A stretch of DNA of 38,336 nucleotides. Source: M3007 sp044347755. Lineage in GTDB: Bacteria; Bacteroidota; Bacteroidia; Chitinophagales; Saprospiraceae. The notes beneath the pieces were generated by a model. The model saw nothing but the letters and a program-made list of their open reading frames with translations, had not been told where the DNA came from and searched no databases. Each line of letters opens with the position of its first letter. Positions within the stretch are counted from its first letter, which is position 1. Location: positions 1-38,336 of the forward strand of contig JBIKUE010000041.1 in the NCBI GenBank assembly GCA_044347755.1. Reading direction: 5' to 3'. The position numbers and the translations under genes are program-made. Of this stretch, positions 8,600 through 15,612 are shown in pieces.

Positions 8600-8770
8600 T
8601 GTCCAATATCCAATATCCAATGTCCAAGTAGGGCGGGGGTCTGGCTTTAGCACATTTATTGGGCTACCCTCGCCTGCCTGGCCAGACAGGCGACGCCATA
8701 TAAACCAGCGTGCTGACACCAAGCAGGCGCTCCACTTGGACATTGGATATTGGACATTGGATATTGGACA
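8600..8770. mobile_element. MITE-like element with heptad-repeat terminal inverted repeats
   Basis: The left arm (8600-8628) and right arm (8735-8770) are inverted copies built from TTGGACA/TTGGATA heptads. Read outward-in on the complementary and direct strands they have four and five units. The internal 106 bases do not code for protein and contain a near-perfect palindrome, CGCCTGCCTGG/CCAGACAGGCG. The size, inverted ends and lack of coding fit a miniature non-autonomous element, but no target duplication is evident. It separates the lactamase promoter region from the 3' end of the BNR-protein gene. Confidence 0.6.
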
Positions 8771-8774
8771 TTCA

Positions 8775-11519
8775 TCACTCTTTCACCAGCTTCCCGCTCT
8801 TCCGCCAGCCTTTGCCCGTCATTTCCCACACGTACACACCCGCAGACCAGTCCTGAATGTTCAGGTCGGTCTGGTTGCCGGAGAAGGCGGTTTCGCGCAC
8901 CAGATTTCCTTTGAGGTCGAAGATGCGCAGCCGGTTATGGGCTAAATTCGGACCCTCCACGCGGAAACCGGCTACCGCAGCGGCCGGATTGGGCGATACC
9001 CGCACCGCGTGCAATGCCTGCGGCTCCACACTGGAAGAGCCGGTCTGGAAATTGGCCCCGAAAATGCCGTTGCTGTGTGTGGCGGCGATCACATACCCGT
9101 CGGAACGGCGCACATCCACAAAATCCACCACAGAACTGCCTATTTCATTCGGGCCTTCCAGCGCCCAAACCGTGCCGGCCTGACCAGTGGCGTGCAATCT
9201 CAGGGTATCAGCGCTGTACAAACCCGTGCTGGTGCCACAGAAATATTTGATTTTGCCGTTGTCCTGAGGCAACATGCTTACCCAGCGCACGGAGGAGCCT
9301 GCGCCGGTGCCGGCCACGCTGGCCTCGAGGTTGCCGCCCACTTTTTTCCAGGTTGCGCCGGCGTCTTCACTGAGGAATACACTGTACACCGCATAGTTGG
9401 AGTACACCAGCACTACGCGGTCGGCATTGGTGGGGTCTACGGCCAGGCAATTCACATAGGCATCCAGGGGCATGCCGCTGGGGGGTACCAGGGCCGTCAT
9501 GGCAGGGGTACCGGTGTGCGCATTGTCGATGCGGAAAATTTTGTTGTTGGACGTGCCCAGATACACACGGTGGGTCGGAGCCGCCTCGGATACGCCAATG
9601 GCTGTGAACTGTCCGGTGGTCAGGGTGTCCGGAAACTGCGTCCAGCCTGTGGAAATGGCATCCCACTCGCCCGTGAGGGCTATGGCCGACAGGTCGTTCT
9701 GGCGATAAAATTTCCTTCCGGCCGGCAGGTACAGGATCTTGTGGTTGTTGGGATCCATGGCCAGCGGGTTGATGAACAGGTAGTCGTCTTCTGTCGGACC
9801 CACAGGGTCTATGCGTCTGAAGGCGGTGACATTTCCGGCGGCGTCAAGGTTTACCTTAGCTACCTTACCCAATTGAATAGAGAGCACGTAATATTCTTTG
9901 TTTGGGGCTACCGCACCGTATGCGCCATCGCCGTTCACGGTTTGTACCCAAGGGGCAGTCAGATCGCCGGAATTCACAAAGAAATTGCCGTTGTCCTGCA
10001 TACATCCGATGAGCATGTTGTCGCCCGGTGCGTTTTTATCCATCACGGCAGAATACAACTGTGAGGTGATGTAGCCGTCGTTGCGGTATACCCAGTCCAC
10101 AAAGGGTGCATTGCAGTTTTCGGTGCGGTGGATGCCGCCGTCGCTGCCAGTGATCATCACATCGGGGTTGGAGGGCAGGAATAACAACTCGTGTACGTCC
10201 GGGTGGTGGTTCGGGTAGAGCTTAAAGAACGGGAGGGTAGTACCAATTTCATAACCGCCAATTTTGGTGGTGTTGCCCGGTGTGGCAAAGCCGTCGGTGC
10301 TGCGCCAGAGGTTGGTGCCGCCAATAAACACGTGGTTGGTGCCCGGCTGGATCTTCACCACCAGATCATACCCGCCCTGTGCGGCGCACTGATCGAACTC
10401 CGTGCCGGTAGAGGGCAGGTTGGCGGAGCGGTTTTCCCATTGTCCGCCCGCACCGGAGCCGTCGCCGCTCACGTAAGTGTACTTGAACAGGCTGGTCCAG
10501 TCGTCGGAACCGATATATTTGGTGTAATGGCCGCTGCCCGGGGTGGTACCGAAGAAATATACTTCATTTTCATTATTCGGGTTGATCCCCATCACAATAC
10601 GGTTGTATTCATTGGGCATGAACGCCGGGGTGATATTGGTCCAGTTGGTGCCGTTAGTGCTGCGCCAGATGCCTTTTTGGGCGCCGTCGGAGCTCAGGGT
10701 GGCGTAGGCTACACCGGTGGAGGTCAGGATAATATCTGTATAATAAGAGAACGGCGCTGCAGAAGCACTGCCACGGGCTACCGTCCAGGTGCTACCACCG
10801 TTGGTACTGCGGAAAATAGCTCCGTAGGTTGCGGCATATACCACATCCTGCGTGGCAACAGGATCGGTAGCAACCTTCCAAACGCCCTGCCAAACGGTGG
10901 TAAAGGAGTGTGGAGAGCCATCGTCGGTGCTGCCCACCGGGGCCCAGGTATTGCCATTGTCAATGCTTTTGAACAAGCCGTCGCCGAGGTAATAAGCACC
11001 ACCGGCCGTGGCGGAGGAGCCATAGAGCTCGCCGGAGGAATAATACCAGATATTGGTTTTGCCGGGGCGGATATCTTGCGCGATACTGGTGCAGCCGGGA
11101 TGCGCGTTGAGGGGCGTTTTCCGGCTCCAGGTCAGTCCGGCGTCTTCGCTCAGCCACATGCCGCCGGATACGCCACCGGCCAGCCAGCGGTTTTCGTTGG
11201 CCACATCCATGGCCAGCGCGCGCGTGCGTCCGCCCACATTCCAGGGGCCGCGCGACATCCACTCACCGTTTCCACCGCGGTCCAGGGCCACCTGCGGAAT
11301 GCCTGCAGCAAACTGGCGTTCCAGGAATTTGATCCCTGCGGGAATCTCTCCGGTAGCAGGATCGGCCAGGCGCATTTTTTCCCAGGCACGGCGCCTGGGA
11401 CCATTTTCTTCGGAGGCTCCGTTGGGCATTTGTACGCCCCCGGAGACCGGATTTTGCCAAAAAATGTAGCCGCAGGCGGCCAGGAACAGAAGAGATAAGA
11501 AGGGTAGAAATTTTTTCAT
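8775..11519 (-). CDS. T9SS-secreted BNR-repeat (sortilin/VPS10-like) protein
   Basis: A 914-residue protein. The N-terminus MKKFLPFLSLLFLAACGYIF is a signal peptide that also contains a lipobox-like LAAC. The body carries repeated Asp-boxes, the S-x-D-x-G-x-T-W turn of BNR/sialidase-type propellers: LSEDAGLTW, KSIDNGNTW, RSTNGGSTW, RSTNGTNW and LSEDAGATW. This is the sortilin/VPS10-like arrangement common in Bacteroidota exoproteins. The last 75 or so residues, from VSPNPAAAVAGF to GKLVKE, form a type A T9SS sorting domain with the usual GVYVWEM strand, so the protein is probably exported and surface-attached or released. There are no sialidase active-site residues I can identify, so enzymatic activity is doubtful. 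Start ATG at 11519. It has no operon partner. Confidence 0.82.
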   Translation of the reverse strand: MKKFLPFLSLLFLAACGYIFWQNPVSGGVQMPNGASEENGPRRRAWEKMRLADPATGEIPAGIKFLERQFAAGIPQVALDRGGNGEWMSRGPWNVGGRTRALAMDVANENRWLAGGVSGGMWLSEDAGLTWSRKTPLNAHPGCTSIAQDIRPGKTNIWYYSSGELYGSSATAGGAYYLGDGLFKSIDNGNTWAPVGSTDDGSPHSFTTVWQGVWKVATDPVATQDVVYAATYGAIFRSTNGGSTWTVARGSASAAPFSYYTDIILTSTGVAYATLSSDGAQKGIWRSTNGTNWTNITPAFMPNEYNRIVMGINPNNENEVYFFGTTPGSGHYTKYIGSDDWTSLFKYTYVSGDGSGAGGQWENRSANLPSTGTEFDQCAAQGGYDLVVKIQPGTNHVFIGGTNLWRSTDGFATPGNTTKIGGYEIGTTLPFFKLYPNHHPDVHELLFLPSNPDVMITGSDGGIHRTENCNAPFVDWVYRNDGYITSQLYSAVMDKNAPGDNMLIGCMQDNGNFFVNSGDLTAPWVQTVNGDGAYGAVAPNKEYYVLSIQLGKVAKVNLDAAGNVTAFRRIDPVGPTEDDYLFINPLAMDPNNHKILYLPAGRKFYRQNDLSAIALTGEWDAISTGWTQFPDTLTTGQFTAIGVSEAAPTHRVYLGTSNNKIFRIDNAHTGTPAMTALVPPSGMPLDAYVNCLAVDPTNADRVVLVYSNYAVYSVFLSEDAGATWKKVGGNLEASVAGTGAGSSVRWVSMLPQDNGKIKYFCGTSTGLYSADTLRLHATGQAGTVWALEGPNEIGSSVVDFVDVRRSDGYVIAATHSNGIFGANFQTGSSSVEPQALHAVRVSPNPAAAVAGFRVEGPNLAHNRLRIFDLKGNLVRETAFSGNQTDLNIQDWSAGVYVWEMTGKGWRKSGKLVKE

Positions 11520-11567
11520 GGGAAAATGTTTAAGAGCGGAAAGATAAGTGGAAATGGGGAATGTAGC

Positions 11568-11582
11568 GGCGGGTAAACCGCC
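11568..11582. repeat. Short GC-rich hairpin, related to the 49-bp repeat
   Basis: GGCGGGTAAACCGCC, a five-base stem with a small loop, flanked by GTAG on the left as in the copy at 1921-1969. The outer parts of the 49-bp repeat are replaced by TTTGAAGGG-type sequence. Confidence 0.65.
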
Positions 11583-11745
11583 GAAGTTTGAAGGGTTTGT
11601 GTGGTTTGCGGGGTTGGTGTGGTTTGAAGGGTTTGAGTAGTTTGAAGGGTTTGAGGGGTTGGTTGTCTGCCATGCCGGAGGTACAAGCCCCGTTAGGGTG
11701 CAATATTCGTAGTCAGTTATTTAATAGATGAGCAACAAATCTTGT

Positions 11746-11816
11746 GTGGCCTGAGTCTGGGTTTAGTGTCGGGGTGACTGCCAGTCACCCCGACACTAAA
11801 CCCAGACCCAGGCCAC
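11746..11816. repeat. Long inverted repeat, 35-base arms with one mismatch
   Basis: The arms are 11746-11780 and 11782-11816 around a single central base. The inner 26 bases of each arm (11755-11780 and 11782-11807) pair perfectly. The centre is GGGGTGACTGCC, close to the centre of the inverted repeat at 12713-12783. It lies between two gene 5' ends, so it is not acting as an ordinary terminator. Confidence 0.88.
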
Positions 11817-11898
11817 CTTCGAACATTATCCAATACCCATTGTTTAACCGTCCGATCAATGATCCCATTCCCTTCAAACCCCTCAAACCACTCAATGC

Positions 11899-11914
11899 GG
11901 CGGCTAAACCCGCC
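11899..11914. repeat. Short GC-rich hairpin, inverse orientation, related to the 49-bp repeat
   Basis: GGCGGCTAAACCCGCC is the exact reverse complement of the core at 1935-1950 and identical to the core at 17833-17848. It is flanked by CAAACC-type sequence rather than the full 49-bp unit. Confidence 0.7.
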
Positions 11915-11964
11915 GTTACATCAAACCACATTCCCCACATTAACCCCATTCCCCACATTATTCC

Positions 11965-12717
11965 ATGATTCGCATCACACCCAAATCCCAACAGGGTTCC
12001 GGCGCTTTTAACGGCGGAGAAATCGTGGAAAACAAACCCATCGGTTTTCCGCAGGATCATTCCAGTATACGGCCTTATTCCAATTTGTTTTACTGGGCGC
12101 ATGCCCGGGCGGTGGTGAACAGTACCATTGGATTGCATCCGCACCAGGGCTTTGAGATTTGTTCTTTTGTGCTGAAAGGCGAGATCAGGCATTTTGACAC
12201 CAAACTGAAGGAGTGGCGTCCCCTCTCTGCCGGGGATGTACAAATCATCCGGGCTGGAAACGGCATTAGTCACTCGGAATATATGAGTCAGGGTAGTGAA
12301 ATTTTCCAGATCTGGTTTGATCCGAATCTGGAGGAAACTATGTCTAAACCAGCCAGCTACGACGATTATAAAGCGGCAGAATTTCCTCAACGGGAAGATG
12401 GGATAGCCAATATCACAACACTGGCCGGTTCGGGCAGCTCATTTTGGATGGACGCTCCGGGCATTGAGGTGTTCCGTTTGGATTTGGCTGCGGGTACATT
12501 CCGCCAGCCGGTAGAAAATGGAAAAATTTATTCCGTGTATGTTTTGGATGGCACGGTAGTGTTTGACGGACAAGCAGCGCAAGCCAGCGATTTTATTCAA
12601 ATTTCGGAACAGGAAGATTTTGAAATCACTACCACTGCCCCGGCACAATTGTTTGTTATTGCCAGTCCGCTGCAACCCGGGTATAAGACTTATGCTCAAT
12701 TGATGATGAGAAGGTGA
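11965..12717 (+). CDS. Pirin family protein
   Basis: A 250-residue bicupin. The pirin metal ligands are all present: H58 and H60 in HPHQGFE, then H103 and E105 in GNGISHSE, at almost the same positions as in characterised pirins. GEIRHFDTKLKEW and LSAGDVQIIRAGNG also fit the N-terminal cupin. Bacterial pirins bind a single iron or similar metal; some show quercetin 2,3-dioxygenase activity and others regulate partner proteins, so the substrate is open. The second cupin (DGTVVFDGQAAQASDFIQIS) is weaker, as usual. The ATG at 11965 is the only sensible start. The stop codon lies inside the left arm of the inverted repeat at 12713-12783. Confidence 0.9.
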   Translation: MIRITPKSQQGSGAFNGGEIVENKPIGFPQDHSSIRPYSNLFYWAHARAVVNSTIGLHPHQGFEICSFVLKGEIRHFDTKLKEWRPLSAGDVQIIRAGNGISHSEYMSQGSEIFQIWFDPNLEETMSKPASYDDYKAAEFPQREDGIANITTLAGSGSSFWMDAPGIEVFRLDLAAGTFRQPVENGKIYSVYVLDGTVVFDGQAAQASDFIQISEQEDFEITTTAPAQLFVIASPLQPGYKTYAQLMMRR

Positions 12718-12783
12718 TTTTTCGTTCTTAGTCTTAGTGACGGGATGACTGCCCGTCACTAAGACTAAGAACGAAAAATCACC
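12713..12783. repeat. Perfect long inverted repeat, 32-base arms, at the pirin stop codon
   Basis: The arms are 12713-12744 and 12752-12783 with the 7-base spacer ATGACTG. They pair without mismatch. The pirin TGA (12715-12717) is in the left arm. A stem of this length would stop or stabilise the transcript end; the T-run at 12718-12722 is in the left arm rather than after the stem. The centre GGGATGACTGCC matches that of the repeat at 11746-11816 while the arms do not. Confidence 0.9.
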
Positions 12784-12918
12784 AATCGCCCCCGTCAGAT
12801 CTTTTATTCTGAATCCTGACTATTCCGAATATTTGTCCAACCGACCCTTTGACTGTGTGCGTAACTTTATTCCATAAAAAGGATTAAGTCTCCAAATCAT
12901 CTTTCAATTCTATCGCGT

Positions 12919-13113
12919 ATGGCAAAGGATAAACTCAAACTCGACGATCTTAAGGTGCAAAGTATCGTTACCTCTTTGGAGAAAAACGAAATGCAGGCCC
13001 TTAAAGGCGGTAAGGAAGTGGTAGGCCGTCGCCGATCTTACACAGTTCGCTGGACCATGATCGACACCCGTACCCAAGCAGATTCTTTGGCTGGGTTCAA
13101 CGGTGGGAACTAA
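12919..13113 (+). CDS. Orphan RiPP precursor with pinensin/class I lanthipeptide-type leader
   Basis: A 64-residue peptide. Residues 1-31 (KLKLDDLKVQSIVTSLEK, then LKGG) match the leader of Bacteroidota pinensin-type class I lanthipeptide precursors, which have K-L-x-L-x-x-L-K-V-x-S-x-V-T followed by a double glycine. Cleavage after G31 would release a 33-residue core rich in Thr and Ser (S40, T42, T46, T50, T52, S56) and Arg. The core has no cysteine, so ordinary lanthionine rings cannot form. No LanB, LanC, peptidase or transporter is in the window; if modified or exported it must use distant genes. The 3' end overlaps the convergent gene by 17 bases. A -7-like TAACTTTA at 12862-12869 precedes it. 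Confidence 0.72.
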   Translation: MAKDKLKLDDLKVQSIVTSLEKNEMQALKGGKEVVGRRRSYTVRWTMIDTRTQADSLAGFNGGN

Positions 13114-14650
13114 TGATTGATTCTGTTTCGTATTTCCTGCGAACCACTTCCGCAAACGATTGACCTCCTGCCTTGCCGTCCAGCCAAGCCAGGAGGTCAA
13201 AAGTTTGTAAGAGGGCTCTGGTCTCCGGTTCGTTTGCTTTTGGCAGAAGATCATTCTTTACGCGAGCAAACACCGCTCTCTGGCTTTTTATATCAGGCAA
13301 CCGGATAGCTTCTGAAATGCCTTGCATAAACCGCCGTTCCAGTTCATGGAGGCGGTTTTTTCTTTTCAAAAAACGGGTGGCGGTACGCAACTGTGAATCC
13401 AGCAGCAGAAAATTCCCCAGTTCATAATGTAAGATCAATTGAAGGATCCTGGCCAGGCTTTGAAGGTCTTCCCTGCCCACCGTACGGCGATGTGCCAGCC
13501 AATGATTCAGGTGATCCAAGGCTGCACCATAATCATTGCAGCCAATACAAATCGGCACAAATTGCAGGTAGAAACTTCCGGTTTCGTATTCATGCGGGTC
13601 AAATTGTTCTGCTTCTTTCAGGCACCGCTCCATTTCTCTTCTGGCATCCTCAAATGCTCCGGTATAGGTACATAAAGCAAAGAAACCACTGAAATATTGA
13701 CGGTGGATCTTGCGCCGGTCGTCTTCTGTAATAGCCTGTAAATCATTGATTTTTTTCAAGGACTCACTCACTTCTGCATATCGCCGGAGCAAGCCGCAAG
13801 CCAGTATTTGGTTGCTGAGGGCAGCGATGTAATCCGACAGATTTTCCTTTAAAAAATGAGGTTTTGATTCCTGGATTGCGATCAGGGTTTTACCGGTTTC
13901 ATAGAATTTTTCCTGATCCAGGGTGGTGTGGTAATACAGGCTCAGGGTTCGGTAGTACAATACTCTGGCAGTATGTGAAATGGCTGCATCCGGTGAGGAA
14001 AATATTTGCTGAGCAATCAATTCCCGGAGTTGAGCAAGCCGGTCGGGGCCCCGTTGAAGCGGATCTTTTTTGATGGCGGCATATACCTGAAAAAATGCAC
14101 GCCGGTATTCTGAAGCGTTTTCCATTTGTTCCAATGCCCGAAGTTCTTCGCCTTGCAGCTGCTCCAGGTGTTTATGCAAAAAATCAATATCCATCCGGGT
14201 ATAAGCCAGCTGTTTTTCCCACCGGATAATTTCTGTCTGATACAGAAAGTGTTCATATTGAACAGCGAGCTTTCTGGCCCTGATCAACAATTCCCGGCAA
14301 TCTTCATAATGCCCTCGTTTGAACAGTACGGAAATGCTCTGCAACAGATGGTTGAGCCGGTATTGCACACTGTTCAACTCGTCAAACTGCTGCAATGATT
14401 TGAGGATCAGTTCGTAGAGATAGGCCTTTAGTTCGGTGAATTTTTTGCCCTCCACCACTTCTGTTTGGTAAATTTTCCTGCGCCATTTTTCCTCATCAAA
14501 TGGCCCGGTTGTGTCCATGGCCTCAAACAGTTGTACATACTTGGCATCCAGTCCATGTTTGCCTTTGATATATACCCTGAAATAGCGCTTCTCCATCGGT
14601 GTCAGCGCCCGTATGAGTCGGTGAAGTTTGTCGGAGGGCGTTCTGGACAT
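13097..14650 (-). CDS. Bacteroidota helical-repeat (TPR-like) protein of unknown function
   Basis: A 517-residue soluble, almost entirely alpha-helical protein with no signal peptide or membrane segment. The N-terminal region (LHRLIRALTPMEKRYFRVYIKG) is a pattern I associate with hypothetical Bacteroidota proteins of about 500 residues. The rest shows TPR-like helical pairs, with many Tyr/Leu/Ala positions such as YEDCRELLIRARKLAVQYE and YRTLSLYYHTT. No catalytic motif is visible, so a scaffolding or sensing role is likely, by inference. The C-terminus contains an inverted DNA repeat (13160-13200) encoding DLLAWLDGKAGG, possibly an inserted element. Its 3' end overlaps the RiPP precursor gene by 17 bases tail to tail, and its 5' end faces the LytTR gene 151 bases away. 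Confidence 0.6.
   Translation of the reverse strand: MSRTPSDKLHRLIRALTPMEKRYFRVYIKGKHGLDAKYVQLFEAMDTTGPFDEEKWRRKIYQTEVVEGKKFTELKAYLYELILKSLQQFDELNSVQYRLNHLLQSISVLFKRGHYEDCRELLIRARKLAVQYEHFLYQTEIIRWEKQLAYTRMDIDFLHKHLEQLQGEELRALEQMENASEYRRAFFQVYAAIKKDPLQRGPDRLAQLRELIAQQIFSSPDAAISHTARVLYYRTLSLYYHTTLDQEKFYETGKTLIAIQESKPHFLKENLSDYIAALSNQILACGLLRRYAEVSESLKKINDLQAITEDDRRKIHRQYFSGFFALCTYTGAFEDARREMERCLKEAEQFDPHEYETGSFYLQFVPICIGCNDYGAALDHLNHWLAHRRTVGREDLQSLARILQLILHYELGNFLLLDSQLRTATRFLKRKNRLHELERRFMQGISEAIRLPDIKSQRAVFARVKNDLLPKANEPETRALLQTFDLLAWLDGKAGGQSFAEVVRRKYETESIISSHR
13160..13200. repeat. Inverted repeat inside a coding region
   Basis: The arms are 13160-13175 (TTGACCTCCTGCCTTG) and 13185-13200 (CAAGCCAGGAGGTCAA), matching in 15 of 16 positions with a 9-base loop. 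It lies within the last 35 codons of the helical-repeat gene and keeps the frame open. Confidence 0.75.
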
Positions 14651-14801
14651 GGCTGATTTGTTGGTATCAGCAGCAAAATTGTCACCTATTTATCATATTA
14701 CCAAATGTAAAAGCAGGTTCTGAAACCTGACTTATTTGAATAATTGAGTTGTGGCGCCGGGAGAACGCTTTCACCTTTGTGTCATCCTTGTTGAAGGAAA
14801 G

Positions 14802-15299
14802 ATGCTGAAATGCAGCAACGTTGTTTTACCAGATCAAAATGTCATTGTTATGTTGAACGCCATCGCCATTCGCCGTTTGCCGGAATCACCTGCGCCTAAT
14901 GCAGCGCTTCCCCGCACTTTATCTATGAAAGTAACTCCGGAATCTTTTGCCACTGAAGGGGCCGGTAAGATTGCGCTGCCAACGATGGAAGGAATTTGTT
15001 TTGAAAAAATTAAACACATTCTTTATCTGGAAGCCAGCGGCAACTATACAGCCATTCATTTTAAAGACAAACGTCAGGTGCTGGTATGCAAAACACTTCG
15101 GGAGGTGGAAAAAATGCTTCCGGACATTGCCTTTGTTCGTATCCACAGGTCTCATACCATTCATTTGAAACATCTGAAAAAATACACCCGCGGCAAGGGC
15201 GGACAGGTATCGCTCCCGAACGGGATCACCCTTGCTATTTCCATTGGCCAGAAAGAATTGTTTCTGGAGCAGTTAAAACGCTATTACCGACTCGCTTAA
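14802..15299 (+). CDS. Stand-alone LytTR DNA-binding regulator
   Basis: A 165-residue protein whose C-terminal 100 residues form a LytTR domain: KIKHILYLEASGNYTAIHF, then the KTLREVEKMLP helix, FVRIHRSHTIHLKHLKKYTR and the basic GGQVSLPNG strand followed by LAISIGQKELFLEQL. LytTR domains bind DNA through beta strands and usually sit behind a receiver domain. Here there is none, only about 60 residues of unrelated N-terminal sequence, so activity is not set by an attached receiver. I chose the ATG at 14802 because AAGGAAAG stands just before it; a GTG at 14751 is the longer alternative. The target genes are unknown. Flanking genes are the divergent helical-repeat protein and the nSTAND NTPase 313 bases downstream. 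Confidence 0.85.
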   Translation: MLKCSNVVLPDQNVIVMLNAIAIRRLPESPAPNAALPRTLSMKVTPESFATEGAGKIALPTMEGICFEKIKHILYLEASGNYTAIHFKDKRQVLVCKTLREVEKMLPDIAFVRIHRSHTIHLKHLKKYTRGKGGQVSLPNGITLAISIGQKELFLEQLKRYYRLA

Positions 15300-15330
15300 G
15301 GCTGACAAATAAACACCGCTACTTATCCCT

Positions 15331-15457
15331 AGGTTGTCTCAAAAGTAATTTTTACCGCAGAGGCGGAGAGACACAGAGGTATAAACAATTGGTTATCAAG
15401 CTCTCTTCGTCTCTCCGCCTCTGCGGTAAAACAAAAATGCGACATTCGAGACAGCCT
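15331..15457. mobile_element. MITE-like nested inverted repeat
   Basis: Outer ends AGGTTGTCTC (15331-15340) and GAGACAGCCT (15448-15457) pair in 9 of 10 positions. Inside, 23-base arms at 15350-15372 and 15409-15431 (TTTTACCGCAGAGGCGGAGA and complement) pair perfectly around a 36-base loop. It carries no gene. GTTGTCTCAAAA-type ends resemble insertion-sequence termini, but this is from memory and no target duplication is visible. Confidence 0.6.
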
Positions 15458-15525
15458 CACTCGGGAATCCCGGATTTGCCATGATTCAACTTTTCATATA
15501 GAGACACAGTAAGGGTTTGGTTTGG

Positions 15526-15562
15526 CACCGGGCGCAGCAACTTGCGTCCGGTGATTTTTTTT
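15526..15562 (+). terminator. Intrinsic terminator-like hairpin upstream of the nSTAND gene
   Basis: CACCGGGCGCA (15526-15536) pairs with TGCGTCCGGTG (15543-15553) at 10 of 11 positions, followed by eight T residues (15555-15562). It is 51 bases before the NTPase start. It could end the LytTR transcript or attenuate transcription into the NTPase gene. Confidence 0.7.
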
Positions 15563-15612
15563 CTGGTAATTTTTCCGACCTTGCACGGCGAAAATCAGGT
15601 GTACGTTTTGCC

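Larger units (their letters stand above)
11520..11964. other. Repeat-rich noncoding spacer between divergent genes
   Basis: These 445 bases carry no convincing gene. The left part (11583-11661) is a degenerate array of TTTGAAGGG/GTGTGGTTTG-like units. The right part (11866-11899) has the complementary CCCTTCAAACC units, so the two ends are roughly inverted. It also holds two copies of the GGCGGGTTTAGCCGCC-type hairpin (11568-11582, 11899-11914), a long inverted repeat (11746-11816) and a short direct repeat of ATTCCCCACATTA before the pirin start. Promoters for the two flanking divergent genes must lie here but I could not place them. Confidence 0.7.
15300..15612. other. Noncoding spacer between the LytTR and nSTAND genes
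   Basis: 313 bases with no gene. It holds a nested inverted-repeat element (15331-15457) and an intrinsic-terminator-like hairpin (15526-15562) close to the NTPase start. A frame running from 15517 into the NTPase exists, but it translates the hairpin and has no family similarity. Confidence 0.7.

Noticed and set aside
8736..8945. Small plus-strand frame beginning MDIGYWTLDIG
   Set aside because: The peptide is just the TTGGAYA heptad repeat read in frame.
9009..10064. 351-codon plus-strand frame opposite the BNR gene
   Set aside because: Same shadow effect; no motifs.
10191..11498. Long plus-strand frame opposite the BNR gene
   Set aside because: The minus-strand gene has clear Asp-boxes and a sorting domain. 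The open frame is a codon-bias shadow in GC-rich DNA.
15517..15612. N-terminal extension of the nSTAND protein
   Set aside because: It translates the hairpin at 15526-15562 and lacks similarity. MSNSANQL at 15613 precedes the family's entry motif.
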